Translations under genes and position numbers: made by a program
The notes under the pieces: generated by a model
The model's database searches: none
Seen by the model: the letters and a program-made list of their open reading frames with translations, nothing else
What the model was told of the DNA's origin: nothing
Shown: positions 8,491 to 18,462 of the stretch, piece by piece
Layout: every line of letters begins with the position of its first letter
How positions within the stretch are numbered: position 1 is the stretch's first letter
Origin: Chromobacterium piscinae
GTDB taxonomy: Bacteria; Pseudomonadota; Gammaproteobacteria; Burkholderiales; Chromobacteriaceae
Direction of reading: 5' to 3'
Length of the DNA stretch: 64,000 nucleotides
NCBI RefSeq assembly: GCF_021129175.1
Contig: NZ_JAJOHV010000026.1
Coordinates: forward strand, 28,854 to 92,853

Positions 8491-9230
8491 AGGCGCTGAT
8501 CGTAGAGGACGAATACCTGGCGCGCGAGGAGCTCGCCTATCTGATCCGCGAGCACAGCAAGATCGAGATCGCCGCCAGCGTCGAGGACGGGCTGGAAGCG
8601 TTCAAATTCCTGCAGGAAAACGACGTGGACGTGGTGTTCCTGGACATCAACATCCCGTCGATAGACGGCCTGCTGCTGGCCAAGAATCTGCACAAGACCA
8701 CGCGGCCGCCGCGCATCGTCTTCGTCACCGCCTACAAGGAGTTCGCGGTGGACGCCTTCGAGCTGGAAGCCTTCGACTACATTCTCAAGCCTTACAACGA
8801 GACCCGCATCATCGGCCTGCTGCGCAAGCTGGAGGCATTGGAGCAGGCCCCGCCGCCCATCACCGCGGTAAGCGCACCGGCCGCCGACGCCGCCCCGGCC
8901 AACCGCACCGTCAACCTAGCCAAGGGCGACAGCATCATCGTCACGCCCTGCGACGACATCTACTACGTCGAAGCCGATGAAAAGGTCACCCTGGTCTACA
9001 CTGCGCACGACCGCTATGTGATGGCGATGAGCATCAGCGAGTTCGTGTCGCGGCTGCCGGCCGACAGCTTCTTCCGCTGCCACCGCTCGTTCTGCGTCAA
9101 CATCCACAAGATCCGCGAGATCGCGCCGTGGCAGAACAGCACCTACATCATCAAGCTGTACGATCTGAAGGCGGAAATCCCGGTCAGCCGCAGCAACATC
9201 AAGGCGTTCAGGCAGTTGATGCATCTCTGA
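8484..9230 (+). CDS. LytTR-family response regulator (YpdB-like)
   Basis: A 248-residue regulator. The receiver domain (1-120) begins MLKALIVEDEYLAREE and has phosphoacceptor Asp54 in VVFLDINIP, the conserved Thr in FVTAYKEF and Lys in YILKPYN. A proline/alanine linker leads to a C-terminal LytTR DNA-binding domain (about 150-248) with DDIYYVEADEKVTLVY and SFFRCHRSFCVNIHKI. It overlaps the kinase gene and is followed by a yhjX-like transporter whose promoter carries two direct repeats almost identical to the E. coli YpdB target, so its regulon probably includes that transporter. Confidence 0.94.
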   Translation: MLKALIVEDEYLAREELAYLIREHSKIEIAASVEDGLEAFKFLQENDVDVVFLDINIPSIDGLLLAKNLHKTTRPPRIVFVTAYKEFAVDAFELEAFDYILKPYNETRIIGLLRKLEALEQAPPPITAVSAPAADAAPANRTVNLAKGDSIIVTPCDDIYYVEADEKVTLVYTAHDRYVMAMSISEFVSRLPADSFFRCHRSFCVNIHKIREIAPWQNSTYIIKLYDLKAEIPVSRSNIKAFRQLMHL

Positions 9231-9231
9231 T

Positions 9232-9262
9232 TGCAGTTCATTCCGCGCCGCCTGCATTTCAT
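9232..9262 (+). promoter_or_regulatory. LytTR regulator direct repeats upstream of yhjX
   Basis: TGCAGTTCAT (9232-9241) and TGCATTTCAT (9253-9262) are separated by exactly 11 bases. E. coli YpdB is reported to bind two GGCATTTCAT repeats with an 11-bp spacer in front of yhjX; the copies here match that element at 8 and 9 of 10 positions. They begin just after the regulator's stop codon and lie about 20 bases before a possible -10 (TATAAG, 9282). Confidence 0.8.
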
Positions 9263-9281
9263 TCCCTGGCTGCGCCGCCTT

Positions 9282-9299
9282 TATAAGGGCGGGCTTATA
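9282..9299 (+). promoter_or_regulatory. Palindrome over the probable yhjX -10 region
   Basis: TATAAG (9282-9287) and CTTATA (9294-9299) form a dyad with a GC-rich six-base centre. The first arm is placed to serve as the -10 element for a regulator bound at 9232-9262. Whether the dyad binds a second factor is unknown. Confidence 0.4.
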
Positions 9300-9336
9300 G
9301 TCATGCCAACAGTAATGACTTTAAGCGAGCAGCGCC

Positions 9337-10560
9337 ATGACCGCCTCAAGCAACGCCATCCGCTACCGTACCCTGGCCGGTACCGTCCTCACCCAGTTCG
9401 CGCTGGGTTCCGTCTACACCTGGAGCCTGTTCAACGCCCAGCTGTCGCATAAGCTGGGCGAGCCGGTCAGCCAGGTGGCCTTCGCCTTCGGCCTGCTCAG
9501 CCTCGCGCTGGCGGTGGCTTCGTCGATGGCCGGCAAGCTGCAGGAACGCTTCGGCGTGCGCAAAGTGGCCATCGCCTCCGGCCTGATGCTGGGCCTGGGC
9601 TTCTATCTGACCTCGCAAGCCAACAACCTGATCATGCTCTACCTGTGCGCCGGCCTTCTGGTGGGCTTCGCCGATGGCGCCGGTTACCTGATGTCGCTGT
9701 CCAATTGCGTGAAATGGTTCCCGGAGCGCAAGGGCTTGATCTCCGCCTGCGCCATCGGCGCCTACGGCCTGGGCAGCCTGGGCTTCAAGTTCATCAACCT
9801 GGCGCTGCTGTCGCATTTCAGCCTGGAAGCCACCTTCCAGCTATGGGGCCTGATCGCCATGGCCATGGTGGTGGCCGGCGCGCTGTTGATGACCGACGCA
9901 CCCAAGCAACCGGCCGCTGCGCAAACCGGCGGCAACCGCGACTACTCGCTGGCCGAAGCGATGCGCCAACCGCAGTACTGGATGCTGGCGCTGATGTTCC
10001 TGACCGTGTGCATGAGCGGCCTGTACGTGATCGGCGTGGCCAAGGATATCGGCGAGAGCTTCGTCCACCTGTCGGCCGCCACCGCCGCCAACGCGGTGGC
10101 TGTGATCGCGGTGGCCAATCTGTCCGGCCGCCTGGTGCTGGGCGTGCTGTCCGACAAGATGCCGCGCATCCGCGTGATCACCATCGCCCAGATCGCCGCG
10201 CTGGCCGGCATGCTGACCCTGCTGTTCGCGCCGCTGAACGCCGGCCTGTTCTTCGCCGCCATCGCCTGCATCGCCTTCAGCTTCGGCGGCACCATCACCG
10301 TCTACCCATCTCTGGTCAGCGATTTCTTCGGCCTGAACAACCTGACCAAGAACTACGGCGTGATCTACCTGGGCTTCGGCATCGGCAGCATCGTCGGCTC
10401 CATCGTGGCCTCGCTGTTCGGCGGCTTCCTCGCCACCTTCCACCTGATCCTGGCGCTGCTGATCGTCGCCCTGCTGTTCTCGCTGACCATCCGCCAGCCG
10501 GGCGCGGCCCAGGCCAAGCGGGAAGACTTCGATGCCGAGCCGCATTTGGGCAAGGCCTGA
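9337..10560 (+). CDS. yhjX: MFS transporter, YhjX/oxalate-formate antiporter family
   Basis: A 407-residue, 12-helix major facilitator of the OFA group. Long stretches such as TQFALGSVYTWSLFNAQLS, SNCVKWFPERKGLISA and GLNNLTKNYGVIYLGFG agree with what I recall of E. coli YhjX almost residue for residue, so orthology is likely. YhjX is induced by pyruvate through YpdA/YpdB; its exact substrate remains debated, pyruvate exchange being proposed. Here the gene directly follows the kinase/regulator pair, whereas in E. coli they are unlinked. It ends before a classic intrinsic terminator. Confidence 0.92.
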   Translation: MTASSNAIRYRTLAGTVLTQFALGSVYTWSLFNAQLSHKLGEPVSQVAFAFGLLSLALAVASSMAGKLQERFGVRKVAIASGLMLGLGFYLTSQANNLIMLYLCAGLLVGFADGAGYLMSLSNCVKWFPERKGLISACAIGAYGLGSLGFKFINLALLSHFSLEATFQLWGLIAMAMVVAGALLMTDAPKQPAAAQTGGNRDYSLAEAMRQPQYWMLALMFLTVCMSGLYVIGVAKDIGESFVHLSAATAANAVAVIAVANLSGRLVLGVLSDKMPRIRVITIAQIAALAGMLTLLFAPLNAGLFFAAIACIAFSFGGTITVYPSLVSDFFGLNNLTKNYGVIYLGFGIGSIVGSIVASLFGGFLATFHLILALLIVALLFSLTIRQPGAAQAKREDFDAEPHLGKA

Positions 10561-10584
10561 GCCTCTCGTCTTCCAGGTAAGACC

Positions 10585-10610
10585 AAGCCCCCGGACTCGG
10601 GGGCTTTTCT
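10585..10610 (+). terminator. Intrinsic terminator of yhjX
   Basis: AAGCCCCCG and CGGGGGCTT pair around a GACT loop and run into TTTTCT, 25 bases after the stop. The flanking A-run makes it weakly bidirectional. Confidence 0.9.
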
Positions 10611-10694
10611 CATGCAATGTGATAGTGACAGCTTGTTGGCTTTTCCAATTCAGGCGCATGATCATCCATGCGACCATATCCCCTTCAGCACGCG

Positions 10695-10803
10695 CCGGTA
10701 AAAAAGCGCCTGGCCAGGTTTTAAGACGCCGACTTGTTCGACGCCGCGTGACGGTAGCGCGCGGCTAGTTTCGGCGGCTCCTGGCCAGGCGCTTTTTTAC
10801 CGG
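10695..10803. repeat. Perfect 24-bp inverted repeat around a 61-bp centre
   Basis: Bases 10695-10718 are the exact reverse complement of 10780-10803. Each arm carries six A or T residues next to GCGC and ends in the self-complementary CCTGGCCAGG. The centre contains a nested GCCGCG/CGCGGC stem (10743-10748, 10760-10765). No open frame, transposase or clear target-site duplication is visible. It could be a non-autonomous mobile element, a structured RNA or a double terminator; the sequence alone does not decide. Confidence 0.75.
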
Positions 10804-10951
10804 GGTTTCACGGGCTGCAGGGGCGGCCTGGGGGTGTCGGGGGCTGGCCGCGCAGCCCCCTGACCCGCCTACCAGGCGGAATTAGTGCCAGGACATCATC
10901 ACCCTGCGGCCATGGCTTAAGGGAACGCCCGGCCTGAGCCGGACTTCCGCC
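10804..10951. other. Gene-free hairpin-rich stretch before yaiI
   Basis: No supported gene. GGGGGCTG pairs with CAGCCCCC around 10838-10861, CCGCC with GGCGG around 10866-10880, and CCGGC with GCCGG near 10930-10944, just past the 3' end of the minus-strand yaiI. The last may help end yaiI transcription; none has a T-run. Confidence 0.4.
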
Positions 10952-11395
10952 CTACCGCCGCGCCAACCAGATATCCAGCTGGCGGGCAAAAGCCTGCCGA
11001 TCCCCCTGGCTCAAGGGCGGCGGCCCCTCGGTCTGCACCCCGCTCGCGCGCAGATTGTCCATGAAATCCCGCATCGTCAGCTGGGCCGCGATGGTCTCCT
11101 TGGAAAACGCGTCGCCGCGCCAATTCAGCGCCTGCGCGCCCTTGGCCAACACTTCGGCCGCCAGCGGGATGTCGCCGGTGATCAACAGGTCGGTCGGCGC
11201 TATGCGGCGGGCGATCTCGTTGTCGGCCACATCGAAGCCCTTCGGCACCTGCAGCGCGCGGATATTCGGCGCCTTCGGCACCGTCAGCAGCTGGTTGGCG
11301 ACGAACACCAGCTCCACGCCGGTGCGCTGCGCCGCGCGGCATAGCACTTCCCTTATCACCTTGGGACAGGCGTCGGCGTCTACCCAGATCGTCAT
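10952..11395 (-). CDS. yaiI: YaiI/YqxD family (DUF188) protein
   Basis: A 147-residue protein beginning [18 protein letters not shown], the hallmark of the UPF0178/DUF188 family, which has a PIN-like nuclease fold. The conserved acidic residues are present in VDADACP and [10 protein letters not shown], and [12 protein letters not shown] near the C-terminus is also typical. The biological function of the family is not established. The ATG at 11395 is preferred to longer versions because the conserved block starts there and a purine-rich AGAAAGAAA precedes it. It is divergent from liuA. Confidence 0.9.
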   Translation of the reverse strand: MTIWVDADACPKVIREVLCRAAQRTGVELVFVANQLLTVPKAPNIRALQVPKGFDVADNEIARRIAPTDLLITGDIPLAAEVLAKGAQALNWRGDAFSKETIAAQLTMRDFMDNLRASGVQTEGPPPLSQGDRQAFARQLDIWLARR

Positions 11396-11526
11396 GGCGG
11401 TTTCTTTCTCTATCGATAGCCCGCCATGATACCCGTCAATCTCGACAACCGTATCCAAAGCGTCGCGGCAGCCGCCGTTTGCGAGTACAAGCGCCCATCT
11501 CCTCAGCTCGCTGTCATCGCGCCATA

Positions 11527-11557
11527 TTGACGCTTACGTAAACGTAAGCGATGATGT
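11527..11557 (+). promoter_or_regulatory. liu promoter with MerR-type (LiuR-like) operator
   Basis: A -35 hexamer TTGACG (11527-11532) and a weak -10 TGATGT (11552-11557) are 19 bases apart, the long spacing used by MerR activators. Between them is a palindrome with 9-bp arms, CGCTTACGT and ACGTAAGCG, around AA (11531-11550). LiuR, a MerR regulator of leucine catabolism in proteobacteria, is described as using similar TTACGTAAACGTAA-like sites. No merR gene is in the window. Confidence 0.75.
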
Positions 11558-11603
11558 GTTCATCAGGCGCCGAGCCGCGCCGCACGCCAACGAGGAGAAT
11601 TCC

Positions 11604-12773
11604 ATGTACAGCAGCCTGCGCTTCGCCTTCGGCGAGACTTACGACCTCCTGCGCGAATCGGTGCGCGACTTCGCCGAACGCGAAATCGCGCCACGCGCCG
11701 CCGCCATCGACCAGGACAATCTGTTCCCGGCCGACCTGTGGCGCAAGTTCGGCGAGCTGGGCTTGCTCGGCATCACCGTCAGCGAGCAGTACGGCGGCGT
11801 GGACATGGGCTACCTCGCCCACATGATCGCGATGGAAGAAATCAGCCGCGCCAGCGCCTCGGTGGGCCTATCCTACGGCGCGCACTCCAATCTGTGCGTC
11901 AACCAGATCTACAAGAACGGCAACGACGCCCAGCGCAGCCGTTACCTGCCCAAGCTGATCACCGGCGAGCACGTAGGCGCCTTGGCGATGTCCGAGCCCA
12001 ACGCCGGCTCCGACGTGGTCAGCATGAAGCTGAAAGCTGACAAGACCGACGGCGGCTATCTGCTCAACGGCAGCAAGATGTGGATCACCAACGGCGGCGA
12101 CGCCGACACGCTGGTGGTTTACGCCAAGACCGACGTCAACGCCGGCCCCAAGGGCATCACCGCCTTCATCATTGAAAAAAGCTTCGCCGGCTTCAGCCAC
12201 GGCAGCAAGCTGGACAAGCTGGGCATGCGCGGCTCCAACACCTATCCCATCTTCTTCGACAACTGTTTCGTGCCGGACGAAAACGTGTTGGGCGGCGAAG
12301 GCAACGGCGTGAAAGTGCTGATGAGCGGCCTGGACTACGAGCGCTCGGTGCTGGCGGCCGGCCCCCTGGGCATCATGCAGGCCAGCCTGGACATCGTGGT
12401 GCCCTACCTGAACGACCGCAGCCAGTTCGGCCAGCCGATAGGCGACTTCCAGCTGATGCAGGGCAAGCTGGCCGACATGTACGTCAAGCTGTCCGCCAGC
12501 CGCGCCTACGTCTACGCCGTCGGCCAGGCGCTGGACCGAGGCGAGACCGGCCGCCAGACGCGCAAGGACGCCGCCGGCGCCATCCTGTACGCCGCCGAGA
12601 ACGCCACCCAGCTGGCGCTGGACGCCATCCAGTGCCTGGGCGGCAATGGCTACATCAACGAATACGCGACCGGCCGCCTGCTGCGCGACGCCAAGCTGTA
12701 CGAAATCGGCGCCGGCACCAGCGAGATCCGCCGCTGGCTCATCGGCCGCGAATTGATGGCCGAAACCCGCTGA
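11604..12773 (+). CDS. liuA: Isovaleryl-CoA dehydrogenase
   Basis: A 389-residue FAD flavoenzyme of the acyl-CoA dehydrogenase family; it oxidises isovaleryl-CoA to 3-methylcrotonyl-CoA in leucine breakdown. The signature [17 protein letters not shown] (flavin/substrate) and [17 protein letters not shown] are present, and the catalytic glutamate typical of isovaleryl-CoA dehydrogenase lies in [13 protein letters not shown] rather than near the C-terminus. [12 protein letters not shown] and ETR-terminal segments are standard. GAGGAG is placed eight bases before the ATG. It opens the liu operon behind a MerR-type promoter. Confidence 0.95.
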   Translation: MYSSLRFAFGETYDLLRESVRDFAEREIAPRAAAIDQDNLFPADLWRKFGELGLLGITVSEQYGGVDMGYLAHMIAMEEISRASASVGLSYGAHSNLCVNQIYKNGNDAQRSRYLPKLITGEHVGALAMSEPNAGSDVVSMKLKADKTDGGYLLNGSKMWITNGGDADTLVVYAKTDVNAGPKGITAFIIEKSFAGFSHGSKLDKLGMRGSNTYPIFFDNCFVPDENVLGGEGNGVKVLMSGLDYERSVLAAGPLGIMQASLDIVVPYLNDRSQFGQPIGDFQLMQGKLADMYVKLSASRAYVYAVGQALDRGETGRQTRKDAAGAILYAAENATQLALDAIQCLGGNGYINEYATGRLLRDAKLYEIGAGTSEIRRWLIGRELMAETR

Positions 12774-12789
12774 GCGCGGCGGATAAAAT

Positions 12790-12823
12790 GCCTGATGCCG
12801 CGTTGCGCAGCCTTGCCTCAGGC
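12790..12823 (+). repeat. Stem-loop with a repeated 24-base loop, copy A
   Basis: GCCTGA and TCAGGC pair around a loop containing a 24-base block at 12792-12815. That block recurs with only two changes at 48731-48754, also inside a stem-loop. It sits between liuA and the NTF2-like gene and is followed by CTTTTC, so it may attenuate the operon. Confidence 0.55.
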
Positions 12824-12876
12824 CTTTTCTCCTGCCGCCCCACACTACTTTCCGGCAACGCTCAGGAAACAAGAAC

Positions 12877-13221
12877 ATGAACGCCGCCGAACGCATCGTC
12901 CAGGCCCAGCTGGACGCCTACAACGCCCGCAACCTGGACGCCTTCGCCGCCTGCTACGCCGAGGACGTCAAGGTCTACCGCCTGCCATCGATGGCGCAGA
13001 GCCTATCCGGCCGCGCCGCGCTGGCCGACCATTACGCCAGCAAGCGCTTCCATCTGCCCAAGCTGCACGCCGCGCTGCTGCACCGCATCGTGCAAGGCAG
13101 CCGCGTCATCGACCACGAGGACGTGACGCTGGACGGCGAAACCCGCTTTCGCGCCGTCGCCATCTACGACGTCAACGCCGATGGATTGATCGCCTCGGTG
13201 TGGTTTGTGGATGAGGCCTGA
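12877..13221 (+). CDS. NTF2-like / SnoaL-fold protein
   Basis: A 114-residue protein with the NTF2-like cone-fold pattern: an N-terminal helix AAERIVQAQLDAYNARNLDAFAACYAEDVKVYRLP, a middle helix with the Gly-Arg-Ala-Ala-Leu turn and a C-terminal sheet ending DGLIASVWFVDEA. Such folds serve as small isomerases, hydratases or binding proteins. Position in the leucine-degradation operon suggests a side role in acyl-CoA or ketoacid metabolism, but no catalytic residues can be assigned. AGGAAACAAGAAC lies before the ATG. Confidence 0.75.
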   Translation: MNAAERIVQAQLDAYNARNLDAFAACYAEDVKVYRLPSMAQSLSGRAALADHYASKRFHLPKLHAALLHRIVQGSRVIDHEDVTLDGETRFRAVAIYDVNADGLIASVWFVDEA

Positions 13222-13235
13222 ACTGGAACAACTCA

Positions 13236-13502
13236 ATGAGAAAATTGCACCATCCGCCCTTTAATATCAGTGCGCTCGCAGACGAGGTGGAAAACGATGG
13301 CATCGCAGTCATTGTTTCCAATACCTCGCATCAACGCCAAGCTGGCCAAGAAGTCATAGAAGCCCTCTCAGCGCGAGCCGTCACCGCCCGTTCCGTCGAG
13401 GCGGGAGCGCCCAATTTCGTACATTGCATCTACAACAGTGACGAAATGACCTCCTCCGAGGCTCAATCCATTGGTCAATCCCTAGATATTGAGGATCTGT
13501 AA
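13236..13502 (+). CDS. Small protein of unknown function inside the liu operon
   Basis: 88 residues, not recognised. It has no signal peptide or membrane segment and is moderately acidic at the C-terminus (GQSLDIEDL), with one Cys-containing strand [10 protein letters not shown]. Codon usage is visibly more AT-rich than in the flanking liu genes, which hints at recent acquisition. There is no strong Shine-Dalgarno site; the frame starts 14 bases after the NTF2-like gene and its stop is two bases before liuB, so it is at least positioned for translational coupling. It could also be a spurious frame. Confidence 0.5.
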   Translation: MRKLHHPPFNISALADEVENDGIAVIVSNTSHQRQAGQEVIEALSARAVTARSVEAGAPNFVHCIYNSDEMTSSEAQSIGQSLDIEDL

Positions 13503-13504
13503 CC

Positions 13505-15103
13505 ATGCCCATCCTCGAATCCAAGCTGTCGCCGCGCGCCGCTGACTTCGTCGCCAACGCCGACAAGATGCGCGCGCTGGTGGACGATCTGAAACAGAAA
13601 GTCGCCCAGGCGGCCTTGGGCGGCGGCGAGAAAGCCCGCGCCAAGCACACCGCGCGCGGCAAGCTGCTGCCGCGCGAGCGCATCGACCTGCTGCTGGACC
13701 CGGGCGCGCCGTTCCTGGAACTGTCCCAGCTGGCCGCCTACGGCATGTATGGCGACGACGCGCCTGGCGCGGGGATGATCGCCGGCATCGGCCGCATTTC
13801 GGGCATCGACTGCCTGATCATCGCCAACGACGCCACCGTCAAGGGCGGCACCTATTACCCGATGACGGTGAAAAAACATTTGCGCGCGCAGGAAATCGCC
13901 CGCGACAACCACCTGCCCTGCGTCTACCTGGTGGATTCCGGCGGCGCCTTCCTGCCGCTGCAGGACGAGGTGTTCCCGGACAAGGAGCACTTCGGCCGCA
14001 TCTTCTACAACCAAGCCAATCTGTCCGCCGCCGGCATCCCGCAGATCGCCGTGGTGATGGGCAGCTGCACCGCCGGCGGCGCCTATGTGCCGGCGATGAG
14101 CGACGAAACCGTCATCGTCAAGGAACAAGGCACCATCTTCCTCGGCGGCCCGCCGCTGGTGCGCGCGGCCACCGGCGAGGTGGTCAGCGCCGAAGAATTG
14201 GGCGGCGGCGATGTACACACAAAAATCTCCGGCGTCGCCGACCACTTGGCCCAGAACGATGCCCACGCGCTGTCCATCGCCCGCCGCATCGTGTCGGACC
14301 TGAACTGGAAAAAACAGGGTGAACTGGACCGCGCCGAGCCCAAGCCGCCGCGCTACGCCGCAGAAGAAATCTACGGCGTGATCCCGGCCGATCCGAAAAA
14401 ACCGTTCGACGTGCGCGAGATCATCGCCCGGCTGGTAGACGATTCCGACTTCGACGAGTTCAAGCAGAACTACGGCACCACGCTGGTGACGGGCTTCGCC
14501 CGTTTGAATGGCTACCGCGTCGGCATCCTCGCCAACAACGGCATTCTGTTCTCCGAGTCGGCGCTGAAAGGCGCGCACTTCGTCGAGCTATGCTGCCAAC
14601 GCGGCATTCCGCTGATCTTCCTGCAGAACATCACCGGCTTCATGGTAGGCAAGAAATACGAAAACGGCGGCATCGCCAAGGACGGAGCCAAGCTGGTGAC
14701 GGCGGTGGCTTGCGCCAAGGTGCCCAAGTTCACCGTGCTGATAGGCGGCAGCTTCGGCGCCGGCAACTACGGCATGTGCGGCCGCGCCTACTCGCCGCGC
14801 TTTTTGTGGATGTGGCCGAACAGCCGCATCTCGGTGATGGGCGGCGAACAGGCCGCCGGCGTGCTGGCCCAGGTGAAGAAAGAACAACTGGGCGACGCCT
14901 TCACCCCAGAGCAAGAAGAAGCGCTGAAAGCCCCAGTGCGCCAGCAGTACGAAGAACAAGGCCACCCCTACTACGCCAGCGCCCGCTTGTGGGACGACGG
15001 CGTGATCGACCCGGCCCAAACCCGCGACGCGCTGGCGCTGGCGCTGGAGGCCGCGCTGTCGGCCCCGGTCGAAGCCACGCGCTTCGGCGTGTTCCGGATG
15101 TAA
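13505..15103 (+). CDS. liuB: 3-methylcrotonyl-CoA carboxylase, carboxyltransferase (beta) subunit
   Basis: A 532-residue carboxyltransferase subunit of biotin-dependent methylcrotonyl-CoA carboxylase, which transfers carboxyl from biotin to 3-methylcrotonyl-CoA to give 3-methylglutaconyl-CoA. The two crotonase-like halves are evident: [22 protein letters not shown] and [16 protein letters not shown] in the first, LLFSE-type [20 protein letters not shown] and [20 protein letters not shown] in the second. Length equals the usual MCC beta. It begins two bases after the small unknown gene and is eight to eleven bases from liuC, consistent with one polycistronic message. Confidence 0.96.
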   Translation: MPILESKLSPRAADFVANADKMRALVDDLKQKVAQAALGGGEKARAKHTARGKLLPRERIDLLLDPGAPFLELSQLAAYGMYGDDAPGAGMIAGIGRISGIDCLIIANDATVKGGTYYPMTVKKHLRAQEIARDNHLPCVYLVDSGGAFLPLQDEVFPDKEHFGRIFYNQANLSAAGIPQIAVVMGSCTAGGAYVPAMSDETVIVKEQGTIFLGGPPLVRAATGEVVSAEELGGGDVHTKISGVADHLAQNDAHALSIARRIVSDLNWKKQGELDRAEPKPPRYAAEEIYGVIPADPKKPFDVREIIARLVDDSDFDEFKQNYGTTLVTGFARLNGYRVGILANNGILFSESALKGAHFVELCCQRGIPLIFLQNITGFMVGKKYENGGIAKDGAKLVTAVACAKVPKFTVLIGGSFGAGNYGMCGRAYSPRFLWMWPNSRISVMGGEQAAGVLAQVKKEQLGDAFTPEQEEALKAPVRQQYEEQGHPYYASARLWDDGVIDPAQTRDALALALEAALSAPVEATRFGVFRM

Positions 15104-15113
15104 GGAGCGGATG

Positions 15114-15902
15114 ATGAGCTACACCACGCTGCAAATCGAACAGAACGGCAAGGTGGCCACCGTCTGGCTGAACCGGCCGGAGCTGCACAACGCGCTGAAC
15201 GAGGTGCTGATCGCCGAGCTGACCGAGGCGATGCGCCAGCTGAACCGCAAGCAGGACGTGCGCGTCATCGTTCTGGCCGGCCGCGGCAAAAGCTTCTGCG
15301 CCGGCGCGGACCTGGACTGGATGCGCCGCGCCGCCGGCTACAGCGAAGCTGAAAACCTGGCCGACGCGCAAAAACTGGCGGCGATGCTGAAGAGCGTCTA
15401 CCGCAGCGCCAAGCCGGTGATCGCCCGCATCCACGGCGCGGCGATGGCCGGCGGCACCGGCCTGGCGGCGGTCTGCGACATCGCCATCGCCACCGACGCC
15501 GCCAAGTTCGCGCTGACCGAGGTGCGGCTGGGCCTGATTCCGGCCACCATCGGCCCCTATGTCGCCGACGCCATCGGCCCGCGCCAGGCGCGGCGCTACT
15601 TCCTGTCCGCCGAGCGCATCACCGCCGGCACCGCGCTGAAGCTGGGCCTGATCCACGAGCTGGTCAGCGAGGAGCTGCTGGACGAACGGGTGGCCGAGAT
15701 CGCCGAGGAACTGGCCAAGGGCGCGCCCGGCGCGCTGCGCGAGGCCAAGCTGCTGCTGGCCGAACTGCGCGAAGGCTCGCCCTGGGACGACCAGTTGCTG
15801 GAGCGCACCGCCGGCCGCATCGCCTCCATCCGCGCCGGCGACGAGGCGCGCGAAGGACTGGCGTCGTTCTTCGAGAAACGGGCGCCGCAATGGCAGGAAT
15901 GA
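15114..15902 (+). CDS. liuC: Methylglutaconyl-CoA hydratase
   Basis: A 262-residue enoyl-CoA hydratase/isomerase. The oxyanion-hole segments are AGRGKSFCAGADLDWMRR and HGAAMAGGTGLAAVCDIAIA, and AKFALTEVRLGLIPATIGPYV carries the usual catalytic region. In the liu operon it should hydrate 3-methylglutaconyl-CoA to HMG-CoA. Two in-frame ATGs lie at 15111 and 15114; the second is chosen because AAGGAG ends six bases before it, against three for the first. It follows liuB by about ten bases. Confidence 0.92.
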   Translation: MSYTTLQIEQNGKVATVWLNRPELHNALNEVLIAELTEAMRQLNRKQDVRVIVLAGRGKSFCAGADLDWMRRAAGYSEAENLADAQKLAAMLKSVYRSAKPVIARIHGAAMAGGTGLAAVCDIAIATDAAKFALTEVRLGLIPATIGPYVADAIGPRQARRYFLSAERITAGTALKLGLIHELVSEELLDERVAEIAEELAKGAPGALREAKLLLAELREGSPWDDQLLERTAGRIASIRAGDEAREGLASFFEKRAPQWQE

Positions 15903-15903
15903 G

Positions 15904-15979
15904 ATGAACAGACGGCAGCTTCGCCGCCCGGTCATCCGCAACAAGACAACGCCCAACTGGCAGACCATGAAAGATTGCC

Positions 15980-15990
<11 letters not shown>
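15904..15990 (+). CDS. Possible 28-residue leader ORF coupling liuC and liuD
   Basis: An open frame starts with ATG one base after the liuC stop, has AGGA just upstream, encodes a very basic 28-residue peptide starting MNRRQLRRPV and stops 11 bases inside liuD. It would let ribosomes cross the 77-base gap between liuC and liuD. There is no homology evidence, so it may be chance. Confidence 0.25.
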
Positions 15991-17935
<1,945 letters not shown>

Positions 17936-17969
17936 CGAAGTCATTTAACTAACCACCAAAGGCAAGGAC

Positions 17970-18452
17970 ATGCACATCGCCCTGGAGAACATCCAGCAAC
18001 TGCGCCAGCGCGGCGAGCACGAAGCCGCGCGCAGCCAGGCGCTGGAGCTGTTGCGGCACCAGCCCCAGCATGCCGACCTGCATTACCTCGCCGCCTGCAT
18101 CCACGACAGCCTGGGCCTGGAAGAGGAAGCCATCCCCCATTACCAGCAGGCGCTGGAGCTGGGGCTGAGCGGCGATACCGCGGCCGACGCCTGGCTGGGC
18201 CTGGGCAGCAGCCATCGCGCGCTGGGCCGCTTCGACCAAGCCGAAGCCGCGCTGCGGGAAGGCTTGCGGCTGTTCCCGGAACACCACGCGCTGCGCGCCT
18301 TCCTGGCGATGGCGCTGTACAACAGCGGCCAGCACAAGGAAGCCACGCAAAGCCTGCTGACGCTATTGGCCGACGGCAGCGCCGACCACGGCATCCGCGC
18401 CTACCGCCGCGCCATCCGCTTCTACGCGGAAGACCTTGACCGCACCTGGTAA
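17970..18452 (+). CDS. Tetratricopeptide-repeat protein in the liu operon
   Basis: A 160-residue soluble protein built from about three to four TPR units: ALELLRHQPQHADLHYLAACIHDSLGLEEEAIPHYQQALEL, AWLGLGSSHRALGRFDQAEAALREGLRLFP and ALRAFLAMALYNSGQHKEATQSLLTLLAD. TPR helices mediate protein contacts; there is no catalytic motif or signal peptide. It sits between liuD and liuE and could act as an assembly or scaffolding factor for the carboxylase, but that is inference from position. The C-terminal RFYAEDLDRTW tail is distinctive of its own subfamily. Confidence 0.85.
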   Translation: MHIALENIQQLRQRGEHEAARSQALELLRHQPQHADLHYLAACIHDSLGLEEEAIPHYQQALELGLSGDTAADAWLGLGSSHRALGRFDQAEAALREGLRLFPEHHALRAFLAMALYNSGQHKEATQSLLTLLADGSADHGIRAYRRAIRFYAEDLDRTW

Positions 18453-18462
18453 CGAGACCGAC

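Noticed and set aside
10695..10803. Integron attC site
   Set aside because: No GTTRRRY core or integron cassette context is visible.
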